From JAAEPI01 sp965212145 (GTDB taxonomy: Bacteria > Bacteroidota > Bacteroidia > Cytophagales > Cyclobacteriaceae), in the NCBI GenBank assembly GCA_965212145.1, contig CBDBUY010000001.1, forward strand, positions 124,001-188,000: 64,000 nucleotides of DNA. Reading direction: 5' to 3'. This document shows positions 17,582-26,661 of the stretch, piece after piece. The notes beneath the pieces are model-generated. The model was not told the origin of the DNA, ran no database searches, and worked only from the letters and a program-made list of their open reading frames with translations. How positions within the stretch are numbered: position 1 is the stretch's first letter; each line of letters opens with the position of its first letter. Made by a program: the position numbers and the translations under genes.

Positions 17582-18673
17582 ATGATCGATACCCAAACAG
17601 TTCCCCAAACTTCTTCTGTTTTTGATTTGATGACTAAGATGGATCACGAGCAAGTGGTCTATTGTCACGATGATGCCACTGGTCTAAAGGCCATTATCGG
17701 CATACACAATACAGTCCTTGGCCCAGCCATGGGAGGTACAAGAATCTGGAATTACGCCACAGAAGAAGAAGCGCTTACTGACGTGCTTCGACTTTCGCGG
17801 GGGATGACCTTGAAAAACTCCATTGCCGGGTTGAATATCGGTGGTGGTAAAGCGGTGATCATCGGGGATGTCAAGAAAATCAAAAACGAAGCTCTGCTGC
17901 GTCGATTCGGGAAGTTTGTAAATAGCCTGAACGGGAAATACTGGACCGCCGAGGATGTGAACATGAGCGCGCGGGACATGGAGTACATCCACATGGAAAC
18001 GAAATACGCCACGGGCATTCCTGAAAGTATGGGCGGATCTGGCGACCCCAGTCCTGTCACAGCTTACGGAGTATTCGTCGGCATGAAAGCGGCTGCCAAG
18101 AAAGCTTATGGCTCTGAGATGCTTCAAGGCAAAAAAGTACTTGTTCAAGGAGCCGGCCATGTAGGAACCTATTTGATAGAACATTTGCTTGATGCCGGAG
18201 CAATCGTTTTGGTCAATGATATTTTCGAAGAGAAAATAGCGGCTGTGACCAACAGCTTCAATGTGGAAGTCGTGGACTCGGTTTATGATCAGGACATGGA
18301 CATTTATGCACCATGTGCTTTGGGTGCCACATTGAATGACGAGAGCATTCCTCAGCTTAAGTGCGACATTGTAGCCGGAGCGGCCAACAACCAGCTGCTG
18401 GATGAGAAGAAACATGGCGATATGCTCAAGGATCGAGGCATCCTGTACGCACCGGATTTTCTGATTAACTCAGGTGGGATCACCAATGTGTTTTACGAAA
18501 TGACTGGCAACTACAACCGTGAAAAGGTCTATGCCCAAACCGAAGAAATTTATAAGACCTGCCTCGACATTGTCAATTTCGCAGAAAACAACAATGTTTC
18601 TACGCATGAAGCAGCGCTTGAACTAGCTTTGCGTCGAATTGAGGAAGTTGGAAAAGTGAAGTTGGGTTACTAA
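17582..18673 (+). CDS. Leucine dehydrogenase-type (Glu/Leu/Phe/Val) dehydrogenase
   Basis: NAD-dependent oxidative deamination of leucine or related branched-chain amino acids to 2-oxo acids, feeding branched-chain fatty acid precursors. 363 residues from ATG 17582. Visible are LGPAMGGTRIWNY (substrate/glycine-rich segment), the catalytic lysine in IGGGKAVIIGD, GSGDPSPVTAYGVF, and the NAD-binding Rossmann motif VQGAGHVGTYL. The frame extends upstream to 17498, but MIDTQTVPQTSSVFDLMTK matches the family N terminus. It is monocistronic, or followed by nusB after 32 bases. Confidence 0.9.
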   Translation: MIDTQTVPQTSSVFDLMTKMDHEQVVYCHDDATGLKAIIGIHNTVLGPAMGGTRIWNYATEEEALTDVLRLSRGMTLKNSIAGLNIGGGKAVIIGDVKKIKNEALLRRFGKFVNSLNGKYWTAEDVNMSARDMEYIHMETKYATGIPESMGGSGDPSPVTAYGVFVGMKAAAKKAYGSEMLQGKKVLVQGAGHVGTYLIEHLLDAGAIVLVNDIFEEKIAAVTNSFNVEVVDSVYDQDMDIYAPCALGATLNDESIPQLKCDIVAGAANNQLLDEKKHGDMLKDRGILYAPDFLINSGGITNVFYEMTGNYNREKVYAQTEEIYKTCLDIVNFAENNNVSTHEAALELALRRIEEVGKVKLGY

Positions 18674-18705
18674 AAATATTTGTCTCAAAGACGCTCTTAC
18701 ATTTC

Positions 18706-19881
18706 ATGCTAAACAGACGGATTCTTCGGATCAAGGCCATGCAGGCCCTTTACGGTTATTTCACGACGAAAGAGTCACTGGTGAACGTGGTTCGCGATGA
18801 CCTGGAAAAAACGTTCACCCCGGATCCGCTAACGCATGACATGTCCGATACAGAAGAGATCGATGCTCATCGAAAGAAAGCTCTACGACTCTACGACAAC
18901 AATCTCCCTCAAAAGAAACTGGAACAGGATGAATCCATTCCCGAGGTGGTTTTTGATGAAGTCTCATTGGCCATAGATTCTTACTATTCGCAGGTAAAAA
19001 GCGAAGGGATCAGAATCCGCAAGGCCATGATCCAGGAAACATTGGATCTTCAGGACCAATATTATAAGCTCCTTCTTTTGCCGGGCGAATTTCAGTTTAT
19101 CGAGAAACAAGACAAGGACAAGCGAGATCAATCCCGGGTTCCCCAAAATGACCCCTGGCAATTCAATCTTCAGGATAACCCAGTGATTGAGGCCATCAAT
19201 ACTCATCCTGAATTACTGAAAGTCACAACCAAAAAGAAACTTTCTTGGCAAGAGCATCACGGAGAACTCAGGAGATGGTACAAGGAGGTTTTCAAGACCA
19301 ATGAGAATTTTATTGCCTATCAGCAAAACACATCTCCTGCCATAGAAGATCACAAGACGATTCTCTCCTACCTTTTCAAGAAGGTCATTTTCAAGCACGA
19401 GGTGATTGAGGACTTCTTTGCGCAAGAAGATCTCAACTGGAATGAAAACTCAAATGTGCTGAAAAGCATGGTCGGAAAAACCTTTCAGGATTACGATCCA
19501 GAAGTAGAGGATTCCATTCAGCTGAAGTTCATCAGCATTAATCAGGAAGATGATTTTGAATTTTTTGAATCCATCTTCGATGGGGCCATCCGGGAAGATG
19601 AATATTTAGAGGGTTTGATCGCTCAAAAAACGAAAAACTGGGACGTTAGCCGTTTGGCTAAAACCGACATCATTATTTTGAAGCTGGCGATAGCTGAGAT
19701 GATGACCTGCCGAAGCATTCCCGTCAAGGTAACCATCAACGAGTTTATCGATATTTGCAAGCAGTACAGCACACCAAAAAGCAAACAATTCGTTAACGGC
19801 ATTTTGGATGTTTTGGCAAACCAGCTAACTTCGGAGGGTGTTATTAAGAAGTCAGGTAGAGGCCTGATTGATAACAAGTAA
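18706..19881 (+). CDS. nusB: Transcription antitermination protein NusB (long Bacteroidota form)
   Basis: A 391-residue NusB with the RNA-binding NusB fold at the C terminus. The N terminus MLNRRILRIKAMQALYGYF has the typical arginine-rich start. The C-terminal part carries WDVSRLAKTDIIILKLAIAE, IPVKVTINEFIDICKQY and KQFVNGILDVLANQL. E. coli NusB is about 140 residues; the long middle insertion is common in this phylum. It binds boxA with S10/NusE in rRNA antitermination. First gene of the nusB-ytxH-DUF1573-yajC-ybbR-coaE run. Confidence 0.92.
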   Translation: MLNRRILRIKAMQALYGYFTTKESLVNVVRDDLEKTFTPDPLTHDMSDTEEIDAHRKKALRLYDNNLPQKKLEQDESIPEVVFDEVSLAIDSYYSQVKSEGIRIRKAMIQETLDLQDQYYKLLLLPGEFQFIEKQDKDKRDQSRVPQNDPWQFNLQDNPVIEAINTHPELLKVTTKKKLSWQEHHGELRRWYKEVFKTNENFIAYQQNTSPAIEDHKTILSYLFKKVIFKHEVIEDFFAQEDLNWNENSNVLKSMVGKTFQDYDPEVEDSIQLKFISINQEDDFEFFESIFDGAIREDEYLEGLIAQKTKNWDVSRLAKTDIIILKLAIAEMMTCRSIPVKVTINEFIDICKQYSTPKSKQFVNGILDVLANQLTSEGVIKKSGRGLIDNK

Positions 19882-19898
19882 AGGTAAAAATCATAGTC

Positions 19899-20195
19899 AT
19901 GGCAAAATCAGGAGGATCATTTTTCGCATTTCTGTTTGGAGTACTTACAGGAGCCGTTCTAGGCGTGCTTTTCGCACCGGACAAAGGAACCAATACTCGA
20001 GACAGACTGACTTTTCAGATGGATAAGTACAAGAAAAAACTAGAGGAGCTTGCCACCGAATTGACAGAAGGAAAAGAGCTAACAGAAAATAACGAAGTGC
20101 AAAAAGGAAAAGCCATTGTGAACGAAACTAAGCACAAGGCTGAAAAACTTCTTGATGACGTCAATGGATTGATCAGTCAGATCAAAGCCAAATAA
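19899..20195 (+). CDS. YtxH domain-containing protein
   Basis: 98 residues. The N-terminal glycine-rich membrane helix FFAFLFGVLTGAVLGVLFAPDKG is the YtxH/gas-vesicle-like signature, followed by a charged, coiled-coil-like tail. Family members are small stress-linked or envelope-linked proteins without a defined activity. It starts 17 bases after nusB and ends about 95 bases before the DUF1573 gene. Confidence 0.85.
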   Translation: MAKSGGSFFAFLFGVLTGAVLGVLFAPDKGTNTRDRLTFQMDKYKKKLEELATELTEGKELTENNEVQKGKAIVNETKHKAEKLLDDVNGLISQIKAK

Positions 20196-20251
20196 GACAA
20201 CATTAACAAATCATTAGGACAGGCGGTATAGGCTTAGCGGCCTTTGTTTAC

Positions 20252-20259
20252 TACTTTTG
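20252..20259 (+). promoter_or_regulatory. -7 box for DUF1573-yajC-ybbR-coaE
   Basis: TACTTTTG followed by CCGTCC is a full consensus match located 32 bases before ATG 20292. It argues against the in-frame upstream ATG 20244, which lies before the box. Confidence 0.5.
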
Positions 20260-20291
20260 CCGTCCCAAATTCAATTGAAATTATAATTAAA

Positions 20292-20822
20292 ATGAAAAAG
20301 TTAAACATTCTATGGATGCTTGCGGCGGTAGTGATCCTATCAAGCTGCAACGGAAACTTGGAAGAGCGTGTGCGTGACCTAGAGGGTCGAGTAGCAGTTC
20401 TCGAAGCAGGTCAAACTCCTAACAGACCGGTTGCGAACCAACCAGTGGCAAACAACACTCCGGCTGAACCAGAAGTGAAGCCTGAAGGACCACTTCCGAG
20501 CATCGAGTTTTCGAAAGAAGAACATGATTTCGGAACAATTACAGATGGTGATATTGTGGAGCACACATTTAAATTTAAGAACACCGGTGAAGCACCATTG
20601 ATCATCTCTAATGCTAAAGCAACTTGTGGATGTACCGTACCTAAGTGGCCAAAAGAGCCAATCCCAGTGGGAGAAGAAGGCGAGATTTTGGTAAGGTTCA
20701 ACAGCCGAAACAAGCCTGGAAATCAGAACAAGACAGTCACCATCACTGCCAATACTTACCCTTCGTCAAACAAGGTGAGAATCAGAGCAAACGTGGTTAA
20801 AGCAGAGGGAGACAGCAAATAA
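20292..20822 (+). CDS. DUF1573 domain lipoprotein
   Basis: About 176 residues. A signal sequence ending VVILSSC is a lipobox, so the protein is probably a lipid-anchored envelope protein. A short coiled-coil (LEERVRDLEGRVAVLEAGQ) and a proline-rich linker precede the DUF1573 immunoglobulin-like domain, with EHDFGTITDGDIVEHTFKF, the conserved cysteines in KATCGCTVPKWP and NKPGNQNKTVTI. The family has no firm function. The stop TAA overlaps the yajC ATG by 1 base, indicating coupling. Confidence 0.88.
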   Translation: MKKLNILWMLAAVVILSSCNGNLEERVRDLEGRVAVLEAGQTPNRPVANQPVANNTPAEPEVKPEGPLPSIEFSKEEHDFGTITDGDIVEHTFKFKNTGEAPLIISNAKATCGCTVPKWPKEPIPVGEEGEILVRFNSRNKPGNQNKTVTITANTYPSSNKVRIRANVVKAEGDSK

Positions 20823-21124
20823 TGGATACAGTTCTCTTACAAGCCGGTGGTGGCGGAACCTCCCAGTTTATTATGCTGGGAGCGATGGTAGTGATTTTCT
20901 ACATGTTCTTCATCCGTCCGCAACAGAAAAAGCAAAAGAACCAAAAGAACTTCATCAGCGAGTTAAAGAAAGGTGACAAAGTAGTGACCATGGGAGGAAT
21001 CCATGGAAAAGTCACTGAGGTAACCGATGACACGCTAACTATAGACGTGGATCGTGGCACCAAGCTTACCATTGAGAAAAGTTCTGTTTCGTTAGAAGCC
21101 AGCAAAAGAGTGGCAGAAGCTTAG
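20822..21124 (+). CDS. yajC: Preprotein translocase accessory subunit YajC
   Basis: 100 residues. A single N-terminal membrane helix (FIMLGAMVVIFYMFFIRPQ) is followed by the conserved QQKKQKNQKNFISELKKGD and VVTMGGIHGKVTEV. YajC associates with SecDF and the SecYEG translocon at the inner membrane. Position between the DUF1573 and YbbR genes is typical of Bacteroidota. Confidence 0.95.
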   Translation: MDTVLLQAGGGGTSQFIMLGAMVVIFYMFFIRPQQKKQKNQKNFISELKKGDKVVTMGGIHGKVTEVTDDTLTIDVDRGTKLTIEKSSVSLEASKRVAEA

Positions 21125-21136
21125 TAAATATGAAAA

Positions 21137-22075
21137 ATGGGGTTTAAACTTTTCCCTGATGATATAAAGCACTGGAAGGTAGTGGTCGTGTCATTTTTGA
21201 CCGCCACTACCTTTTGGTTTTTTAACTCATTGAATAAAGACTATACGACCACATTGGATTATCCAGTCCAATTCGAATTCAATTCAGACAGCCTCATCGC
21301 GGTAAAAAAACTTCCACAGAGCATCGAGTTAGATGTTTCCGGAGGTGGTTGGAGCCTTCTTCGTAAAACGGCAATTTTCAGACCCCAACCGTTAAAAATA
21401 GATGCTGGCGCACTACGTGGAAAAAGTAGCTTATCCTGGTTAGAAGTGCTGCCATCCATACGTGAGCAAATCAGTGATTTGAATATTAACCAGATTCTCG
21501 GTGACACCTTAAATATTCAAATCGAACCTCTCGCAGAAAAATGGCTAAAACCGATTGTTGACTCTGTTGCCGTCATCCTTCGAAACAATCACAGAATCAT
21601 TTCCAAAATCAGTATCCAGCAGGATTCCGTATTACTCATCGGACCTCAAAGCTACTTGGACACCCTTGGCAATACTTTTACCATTGCACTCCCACAAATG
21701 AATATCGATGAAGCATTTGATGAATCAGTTAAAGTCGTTTCTTCAGGGAAGCTTCTGTCAGCAACACCAGAAACTATAAATGTTAGATTTGATGTGGGTA
21801 GGTTCAATACGGTATCATTAGACGTCCCACTTGAAAAAACGAATTTTCCAGCAGACTCGTCTTTCGTGCTTGCGCAAGAGACCATTCGTGTTGATTTTTT
21901 AGTCGAAGAGGCAAAACAGCAGACCTATTCCGCAACTGACTTTGTAATTATGGCCGATTTTAATATGCTGAGATCCAGTGACAGCAGTGTACTGGCTATA
22001 CTCACGGCCTATCCGCTTGAAGCACTGGATGTCAAACTCACGCCAGAAATCATCAAGGTGATTCCAAATGAGTAA
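21137..22075 (+). CDS. YbbR-like domain protein
   Basis: 312 residues. One N-terminal transmembrane helix (about 13-30, VVVVSFLTATTFWFFNSLN) is followed by tandem beta-rich YbbR-like repeats exposed outside the membrane (YPVQFEF, LPQSIELDVSGGGWSLL, LDVPLEKTNFPADSSF). YbbR (CdaR) proteins in other phyla control the diadenylate cyclase CdaA; whether this one does is not shown here. Its end overlaps coaE by 8 bases. Confidence 0.85.
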   Translation: MGFKLFPDDIKHWKVVVVSFLTATTFWFFNSLNKDYTTTLDYPVQFEFNSDSLIAVKKLPQSIELDVSGGGWSLLRKTAIFRPQPLKIDAGALRGKSSLSWLEVLPSIREQISDLNINQILGDTLNIQIEPLAEKWLKPIVDSVAVILRNNHRIISKISIQQDSVLLIGPQSYLDTLGNTFTIALPQMNIDEAFDESVKVVSSGKLLSATPETINVRFDVGRFNTVSLDVPLEKTNFPADSSFVLAQETIRVDFLVEEAKQQTYSATDFVIMADFNMLRSSDSSVLAILTAYPLEALDVKLTPEIIKVIPNE

Positions 22076-22667
22076 ACCACTACTTATTGGAATAACTGGG
22101 GGGATCGGGGCTGGAAAGAGCCTCATTTCTAAAATATTTAGGGTCTTGCAAGTACCCGTTTACAATGCGGATACCAGAGCTAAAGAGTTAATGGTCACGT
22201 CGGACAATTTACGATCTGCCATTTCTGTGTTGTTTGGCGATCAGAGCTTTGATGGAGACCAGTTAAACAGAAAGCATATCGCCAATAAGGCCTTTTATGA
22301 ACCCAAACTTTTGTCGCAATTAAACGAGCTTGTTCATCCAGCGGTTCAGTTAGATTTTGAGAAATGGATCGATGAACAACATTCAAACTACATCCTAAAG
22401 GAGGCCGCTCTACTTTTTGAAACTGGTTCCCACAAGAAACTGGATCATGTCATTCTTGTTACTGCTCCAAGAGAAATCAGAATCGAACGAGTTCTTGAGC
22501 GCGACCCACATCGGGATAAAAAGGACGTTGAAGCCATACTCTCTCGTCAATTAAGCGATGAAGAGAAAAAAAACCTTTCTGATCACATCTTGGTGAATGA
22601 CGGAAGTGAAATGATACTTCCGCACGTCCTGAAACTACATCATCAATTTTCAAACCAAAGGTCCTAA
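22068..22667 (+). CDS. coaE: Dephospho-CoA kinase
   Basis: Phosphorylates dephospho-CoA, the last step of CoA synthesis. 199 residues. The P-loop GITGGIGAGKSLIS at the N terminus, the YNADTRAKELM acceptor-side motif, and the lid/LID-adjacent VTAPREIRIERVLERD are characteristic. The start lies inside the ybbR 3' end, so the two are translated together. Last gene of the block. Confidence 0.95.
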   Translation: MSKPLLIGITGGIGAGKSLISKIFRVLQVPVYNADTRAKELMVTSDNLRSAISVLFGDQSFDGDQLNRKHIANKAFYEPKLLSQLNELVHPAVQLDFEKWIDEQHSNYILKEAALLFETGSHKKLDHVILVTAPREIRIERVLERDPHRDKKDVEAILSRQLSDEEKKNLSDHILVNDGSEMILPHVLKLHHQFSNQRS

Positions 22668-22750
22668 AGCACCTTTCAATCTTCCCCCAAATTCTTGCAA
22701 CCAACTCGGTGGTATTGAATAACTTAACATGATTAATTAACCTAGAAATC

Positions 22751-25195
22751 ATGAATAGAATTTTAGCAAGCTTATTAACTCTGATAATCTTTTTTGCAGT
22801 TCCTGTCGATTCGCCGGCACAAAAGAAAAAGAAGAAAAAAGGCGAAACCGAGGAAGTCAAAAAACCTGAAAAGAAGGGGGAACTCAAAGCCTATGATAAA
22901 GTCATCACATCAGAAGCCAAATCTGATGAAGGATTATTCACCATTCACAAGATCTCTGACAAATATTATTTTGAGTTACCAAATGATCTCCTTGAAAAGG
23001 AAATATTAATAGTTAGCAGAATTTCTGGTCACGTTAAAGGGCTGAATTTTGGTGGAGCCGGAATGAAATCACGACCTCAGCAGGTTATTCGATTCCAAAG
23101 ATTAGACAATCAAATTTTAATGAGATCTGTTTCTTACAACAGCGTCGCTGACGAAGATCTTCCGATTTACACGTCAGTTAAGAATAACAACTTTGAACCC
23201 ATTATTAGCACTTTCAAACTAGAGACCGTTTCGAAGGACTCTTCATCCATAGTCTTTGAAGTCAATGACCTCTTTACTACAGATGTGGCCATGATAGGTG
23301 CAATGAACGATCGTCAGCGGAAGAACTTTAAAATCAAAGGGCTGGATAAATCCAGATCACTAATTACGGGAATGAAGGCTTTCCCGGAGAACATCCTCGT
23401 GAATCACATTCTAACTTATCGAGGTGATGATCTTCCTGACAACCAGATAACCGGAACTTTGTCAATTGGAATGACTCAGTCAATGATCTTGTTACCTGAA
23501 GACCCAATGGTTCCGAGGTACTATGACGAAAGAGTGGGTTATTTTTCACTCCGCCAATTGGATTATGGGGCAGATGAACAGCGAGCCGCAAGAAGAAGGT
23601 ACATCACCAAATGGCGTTTGGAGCCAAAAGACTGGGCGGCATATAACCGTGGTGAATTGGTTGAGCCAGTTAAACCAATTGTCTACTACATTGACCCAGC
23701 CACTCCGGATAAATGGAAACCATACATCAAGCAAGGTGTGGATGACTGGGTTTCGGCGTTTGAAAAAGCAGGGTTCAAAAATGCGATCAGAGGTGAATAC
23801 GCCCCTACCGCAGAGGAAAACCCTGAGTGGAGTCCAGAAGATGTACGATATTCTGTGATTCGTTACATCGCCACTGACATACAAAATGCCCAAGGCCCGC
23901 ACGTTCATGACCCTAGAACAGGTGAGATCCTTGAGAGCGACATTTTATGGTATCACAACGTTATGAATCTTCTCAGAAATTGGTTTTTTATCCAGACGGC
24001 AGCTGTAAACCCAGAAGCCCGGATGACTCAATTTGATGACGAACTCATGGGGCAATTAATTCGGTTCGTCTCTGCTCATGAGGTGGGTCATACACTAGGG
24101 CTTCCGCACAATATGGGCTCAAGTGTTGCGTACCCTGTTGACTCATTGCGATCACCTTCTTTCACGGCATCACATGGCACAGCTCCTTCGATCATGGACT
24201 ATGCTCGATTCAATTACATCGCTCAACCTGGTGACGGTGTAACGAATTTTTATCCAAGAATCGGAGAATATGACGACTGGTCTATTATTTATGGTTATAA
24301 AATGATTCCGGATGTGGAATCACCAGACGATGAAGAAGACCAACTCAACGCTTGGATCGTGGAGCGTGCGGGAGATCCGGCATTCAGATATGGACGTCAG
24401 AGAGGCTTACCACTTGATCCTACGGCTCAAACAGAGGATCTGGGTGATGATTCGATGAGGGCGAGTGAGCTAGGTATCGCCAACCTTAAAAGGATCAGAG
24501 AGAAACTGATGGAGTGGACGACAGAGGATGGGAAAAACTATGATGAACTGCGCGAGCTTTACAATAATGTTTTTGGGCAGTATAATAGATACATGGGTCA
24601 TGTACTCTCCAATGTAGGCGGAGTGACAGAATACTTCAAAACCGCTGATCAAGATGGCGCAGTGTATGAATATGCCTCAAAAGACAAGCAAACACGCGCT
24701 GTGAAATTTTTGAATGAGCAACTCTTCGAAACTCCGGATTGGCTGATTGACGGAGACATCCTGGGCAGGATAGAACCAACAGGAAATGTTGACCGTGTCC
24801 GTGGTACTCAAACAAGAACGCTAAATAGGTTGTTACTAAACGATCGACTCATGCGGATGATAGAGGACGAGGCACTGAATGGAAGCGAAGCATACACGGC
24901 TAGCTCGCTCATGTATGATCTGCGTAGAGGTATCTGGTCTGAGCTGATGACAGGCAGGAAAATTGACACGTACAGAAGAAATCTTCAAAAGTCCCACATA
25001 GATAGATTAGAAGATTTGTTGTCCTCAGATGACGATTCATTCCAAAATTCTGATATTCCTTCTATCGCCAGGGCAAACTTGAATAGCTTAAAAACGGAAA
25101 TCAATAGAGGAATTTCTAGACAGTCTGGGGTATCGAGAGATCATCTAAGAGATTGCATCGACAGAATTGATGAAGCGCTAGACACAGACGATTAA
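22751..25195 (+). CDS. Secreted zinc-dependent metalloprotease (DUF5117/DUF4953 type)
   Basis: 814 residues. A signal peptide (LASLLTLIIFFAVPVDSPAQ) is followed by a lysine-rich segment, then the DUF5118/DUF5117-like N-terminal region. The catalytic zinc site is HEVGHTLGLPH (extended HExxHxxGxxH, residues about 444-454) with a Met-turn-like SIMDYARFNYIAQPGDG about 40 residues later, so it is a metzincin-like peptidase. The C-terminal third is helical and acidic. Substrates unknown; such proteins in this phylum are thought to degrade external proteins. It is followed by a terminator shared with nadD. Confidence 0.9.
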   Translation: MNRILASLLTLIIFFAVPVDSPAQKKKKKKGETEEVKKPEKKGELKAYDKVITSEAKSDEGLFTIHKISDKYYFELPNDLLEKEILIVSRISGHVKGLNFGGAGMKSRPQQVIRFQRLDNQILMRSVSYNSVADEDLPIYTSVKNNNFEPIISTFKLETVSKDSSSIVFEVNDLFTTDVAMIGAMNDRQRKNFKIKGLDKSRSLITGMKAFPENILVNHILTYRGDDLPDNQITGTLSIGMTQSMILLPEDPMVPRYYDERVGYFSLRQLDYGADEQRAARRRYITKWRLEPKDWAAYNRGELVEPVKPIVYYIDPATPDKWKPYIKQGVDDWVSAFEKAGFKNAIRGEYAPTAEENPEWSPEDVRYSVIRYIATDIQNAQGPHVHDPRTGEILESDILWYHNVMNLLRNWFFIQTAAVNPEARMTQFDDELMGQLIRFVSAHEVGHTLGLPHNMGSSVAYPVDSLRSPSFTASHGTAPSIMDYARFNYIAQPGDGVTNFYPRIGEYDDWSIIYGYKMIPDVESPDDEEDQLNAWIVERAGDPAFRYGRQRGLPLDPTAQTEDLGDDSMRASELGIANLKRIREKLMEWTTEDGKNYDELRELYNNVFGQYNRYMGHVLSNVGGVTEYFKTADQDGAVYEYASKDKQTRAVKFLNEQLFETPDWLIDGDILGRIEPTGNVDRVRGTQTRTLNRLLLNDRLMRMIEDEALNGSEAYTASSLMYDLRRGIWSELMTGRKIDTYRRNLQKSHIDRLEDLLSSDDDSFQNSDIPSIARANLNSLKTEINRGISRQSGVSRDHLRDCIDRIDEALDTDD

Positions 25196-25216
25196 ACTTT
25201 AAAAAAGTCGAAAATT

Positions 25217-25248
25217 AAATCCCGGGTGAATGCTCGGGATTTTTTATT
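25217..25248. terminator. Bidirectional terminator, metalloprotease / nadD
   Basis: AAATCCCG and CGGGATTT form an 8-bp stem with two further pairs and a TGAATG loop, followed by a T-run on the plus strand and preceded by A-rich sequence. The plus-strand T-tract overlaps the nadD stop codon. Confidence 0.85.
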
Positions 25249-25816
25249 TGAAATACCCCCTGCCATCAATCAATTCCCTAACACCCTCAGGGACCAGGTA
25301 TTTGATCGATTTGTTTTGTTGGACCATTTTCCGGATCAGGGTAGCGGAGATGTCCACTTCTGGAGCTTCGATTTTTTCAATACTTGGATGCTCGCTTAAT
25401 TCCGATGGTTTAGCATGGGGTCTGGGATAAACAAGGAGCTTATGATTTTCAAGAATCTGCTCAGCGTTCTTCCACTTAGGAAAGGACGCCAGATTGTCCT
25501 CTCCAATAATGAGTTGGAATTCGTAATCAGGATATTTTTCGGTCAGGTAAATCAGCGTATCTACTGTATAGCTGGGCTTAGGCATTTCAAACTCAATATT
25601 TGATGCCTGAAAATGGTAGTCGTCGTGGATCGCCTCTCTCACCATGTCCAGCCTGTCAAACTCTGAAAGAAGGTTCTTATTTTTCTTGAACGGATTTTGT
25701 GGGCTTACCACGAACCAGATTCGGTCCAGATCAGTAGATTCATAGATCACATTTGCAACGATCAAATGTCCTGCGTGAATGGGATTGAAAGATCCGAAGA
25801 AAAGTCCGATTTTCAT
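25244..25816 (-). CDS. nadD: Nicotinate-nucleotide adenylyltransferase
   Basis: Adenylates nicotinate mononucleotide in NAD synthesis. 190 residues. The N terminus MKIGLFFGSFNPIHAGHLI carries the nucleotidyltransferase HxGH motif. FVVSPQNPFKKN, FELIIGEDNLASFPKWKN-like (FQLIIGEDNLASF) and the ISATLIRKMV motif near the end fit NadD. ATG overlaps the gmk stop by 4 bases, so gmk-nadD form an operon. Confidence 0.95.
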   Translation of the reverse strand: MKIGLFFGSFNPIHAGHLIVANVIYESTDLDRIWFVVSPQNPFKKNKNLLSEFDRLDMVREAIHDDYHFQASNIEFEMPKPSYTVDTLIYLTEKYPDYEFQLIIGEDNLASFPKWKNAEQILENHKLLVYPRPHAKPSELSEHPSIEKIEAPEVDISATLIRKMVQQNKSIKYLVPEGVRELIDGRGYFK

Positions 25817-26379
25817 TTGGCCAGAAATTTCCCGACGATAGACTCGGCCTCAGCCAGTGCATCATCCAGATTATCATTGATGATTGTAACATCAAATTTA
25901 CGCTCGTACGACATTTCCTGACTAGCCTTAGCAACCCGCGCTTCCAGTGATTCATCCGACTCAGTCCTTCTTGTCTTAAGTCGGTTTCGTAACGTATCTA
26001 AATCAGGAACCTTCACAAAAATGGCGAGCGCCGAAGATCCCAGCTTTCTCTTTAGGCGTGCTCCGCCTTCAACGTCCACATCAAAAATGACTGACTGCTT
26101 CTGGTTCCAAATTCGCGTGACCTCAGATTTCAAGGTGCCATACTTGACGCCAGCGTAGACTTCCTCCCATTCCAGAAATTCTTCATTTTGAATTTTACTT
26201 TCAAAAACCTGCCACGACAAGAAATAATAATCTCGACCATCGACCTCATAGCCTCTTGCAGCCCGTGTAGTGGCGGAAATTGAGAATTGTAATTCCTGAA
26301 ATTTATCGAGGAGGTATCTGACGATTGTAGTTTTGCCTGATCCTGACGGAGCTGAGAAGATTACTGCCTTACCGGCCAT
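25813..26379 (-). CDS. gmk: Guanylate kinase
   Basis: Phosphorylates GMP to GDP. 188 residues. The P-loop FSAPSGSGKTTIVRYL, the GMP-binding SISATTRAARGYEVDGRDYYF and the NDNLDDALAEAESIV tail are typical. The start overlaps the 3' end of the upstream zinc-binding protein gene by 11 bases and its stop overlaps the nadD ATG, placing it in the middle of the sigma/anti-sigma-gmk-nadD minus-strand run. Confidence 0.95.
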   Translation of the reverse strand: MAGKAVIFSAPSGSGKTTIVRYLLDKFQELQFSISATTRAARGYEVDGRDYYFLSWQVFESKIQNEEFLEWEEVYAGVKYGTLKSEVTRIWNQKQSVIFDVDVEGGARLKRKLGSSALAIFVKVPDLDTLRNRLKTRRTESDESLEARVAKASQEMSYERKFDVTIINDNLDDALAEAESIVGKFLAK

Positions 26380-26623
26380 TTGGTGGAATATCTTGGATTT
26401 TCTTTTTGATTGCTTCAGCTAAACCCTCCGGCAATGGTTTCTTTTCCGTTTTCGATTTCAACAAAGTTCTAACCTGCTGCTCCAACTCATACTCCTTAAG
26501 ACAGCATTTGCAATGTTCCATGTGCAGCATCAAAAAAGCCTCGTCTTCTTTGGAGGCTTCTTGATCCAGCAGTTGCCGAACGATATATAAATACTTGTCT
26601 ATGTCAGGGCACTTGTCATCCAT
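26369..26623 (-). CDS. Zinc-finger anti-sigma factor-like protein
   Basis: 84 residues from ATG 26623 (MDDKCPDIDKYLYIV). The middle carries HMEHCKCCLKEYELE, the HxxxCxxC core of zf-HC2 anti-sigma domains. There is no transmembrane helix, so it would be a soluble regulator. It is encoded 38 bases downstream of an ECF sigma factor gene, the usual partner position. Regulation of that sigma factor is inferred from this arrangement. Confidence 0.75.
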   Translation of the reverse strand: MDDKCPDIDKYLYIVRQLLDQEASKEDEAFLMLHMEHCKCCLKEYELEQQVRTLLKSKTEKKPLPEGLAEAIKKKIQDIPPNGR

Positions 26624-26661
26624 CACTGTCGTTTTTAGCACCGCGGTGCAAAGTAAAACAA

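Noticed and set aside
17684..18415. Minus-strand open frame opposite leucine dehydrogenase
   Set aside because: Antisense of a well-defined enzyme; Cys/His-rich nonsense composition with no recognisable motif.
20244..20291. Upstream start for the DUF1573 lipoprotein
   Set aside because: It would place the start before the -7 box TACTTTTG and in front of the signal peptide. ATG 20292 gives a normal lipoprotein signal.
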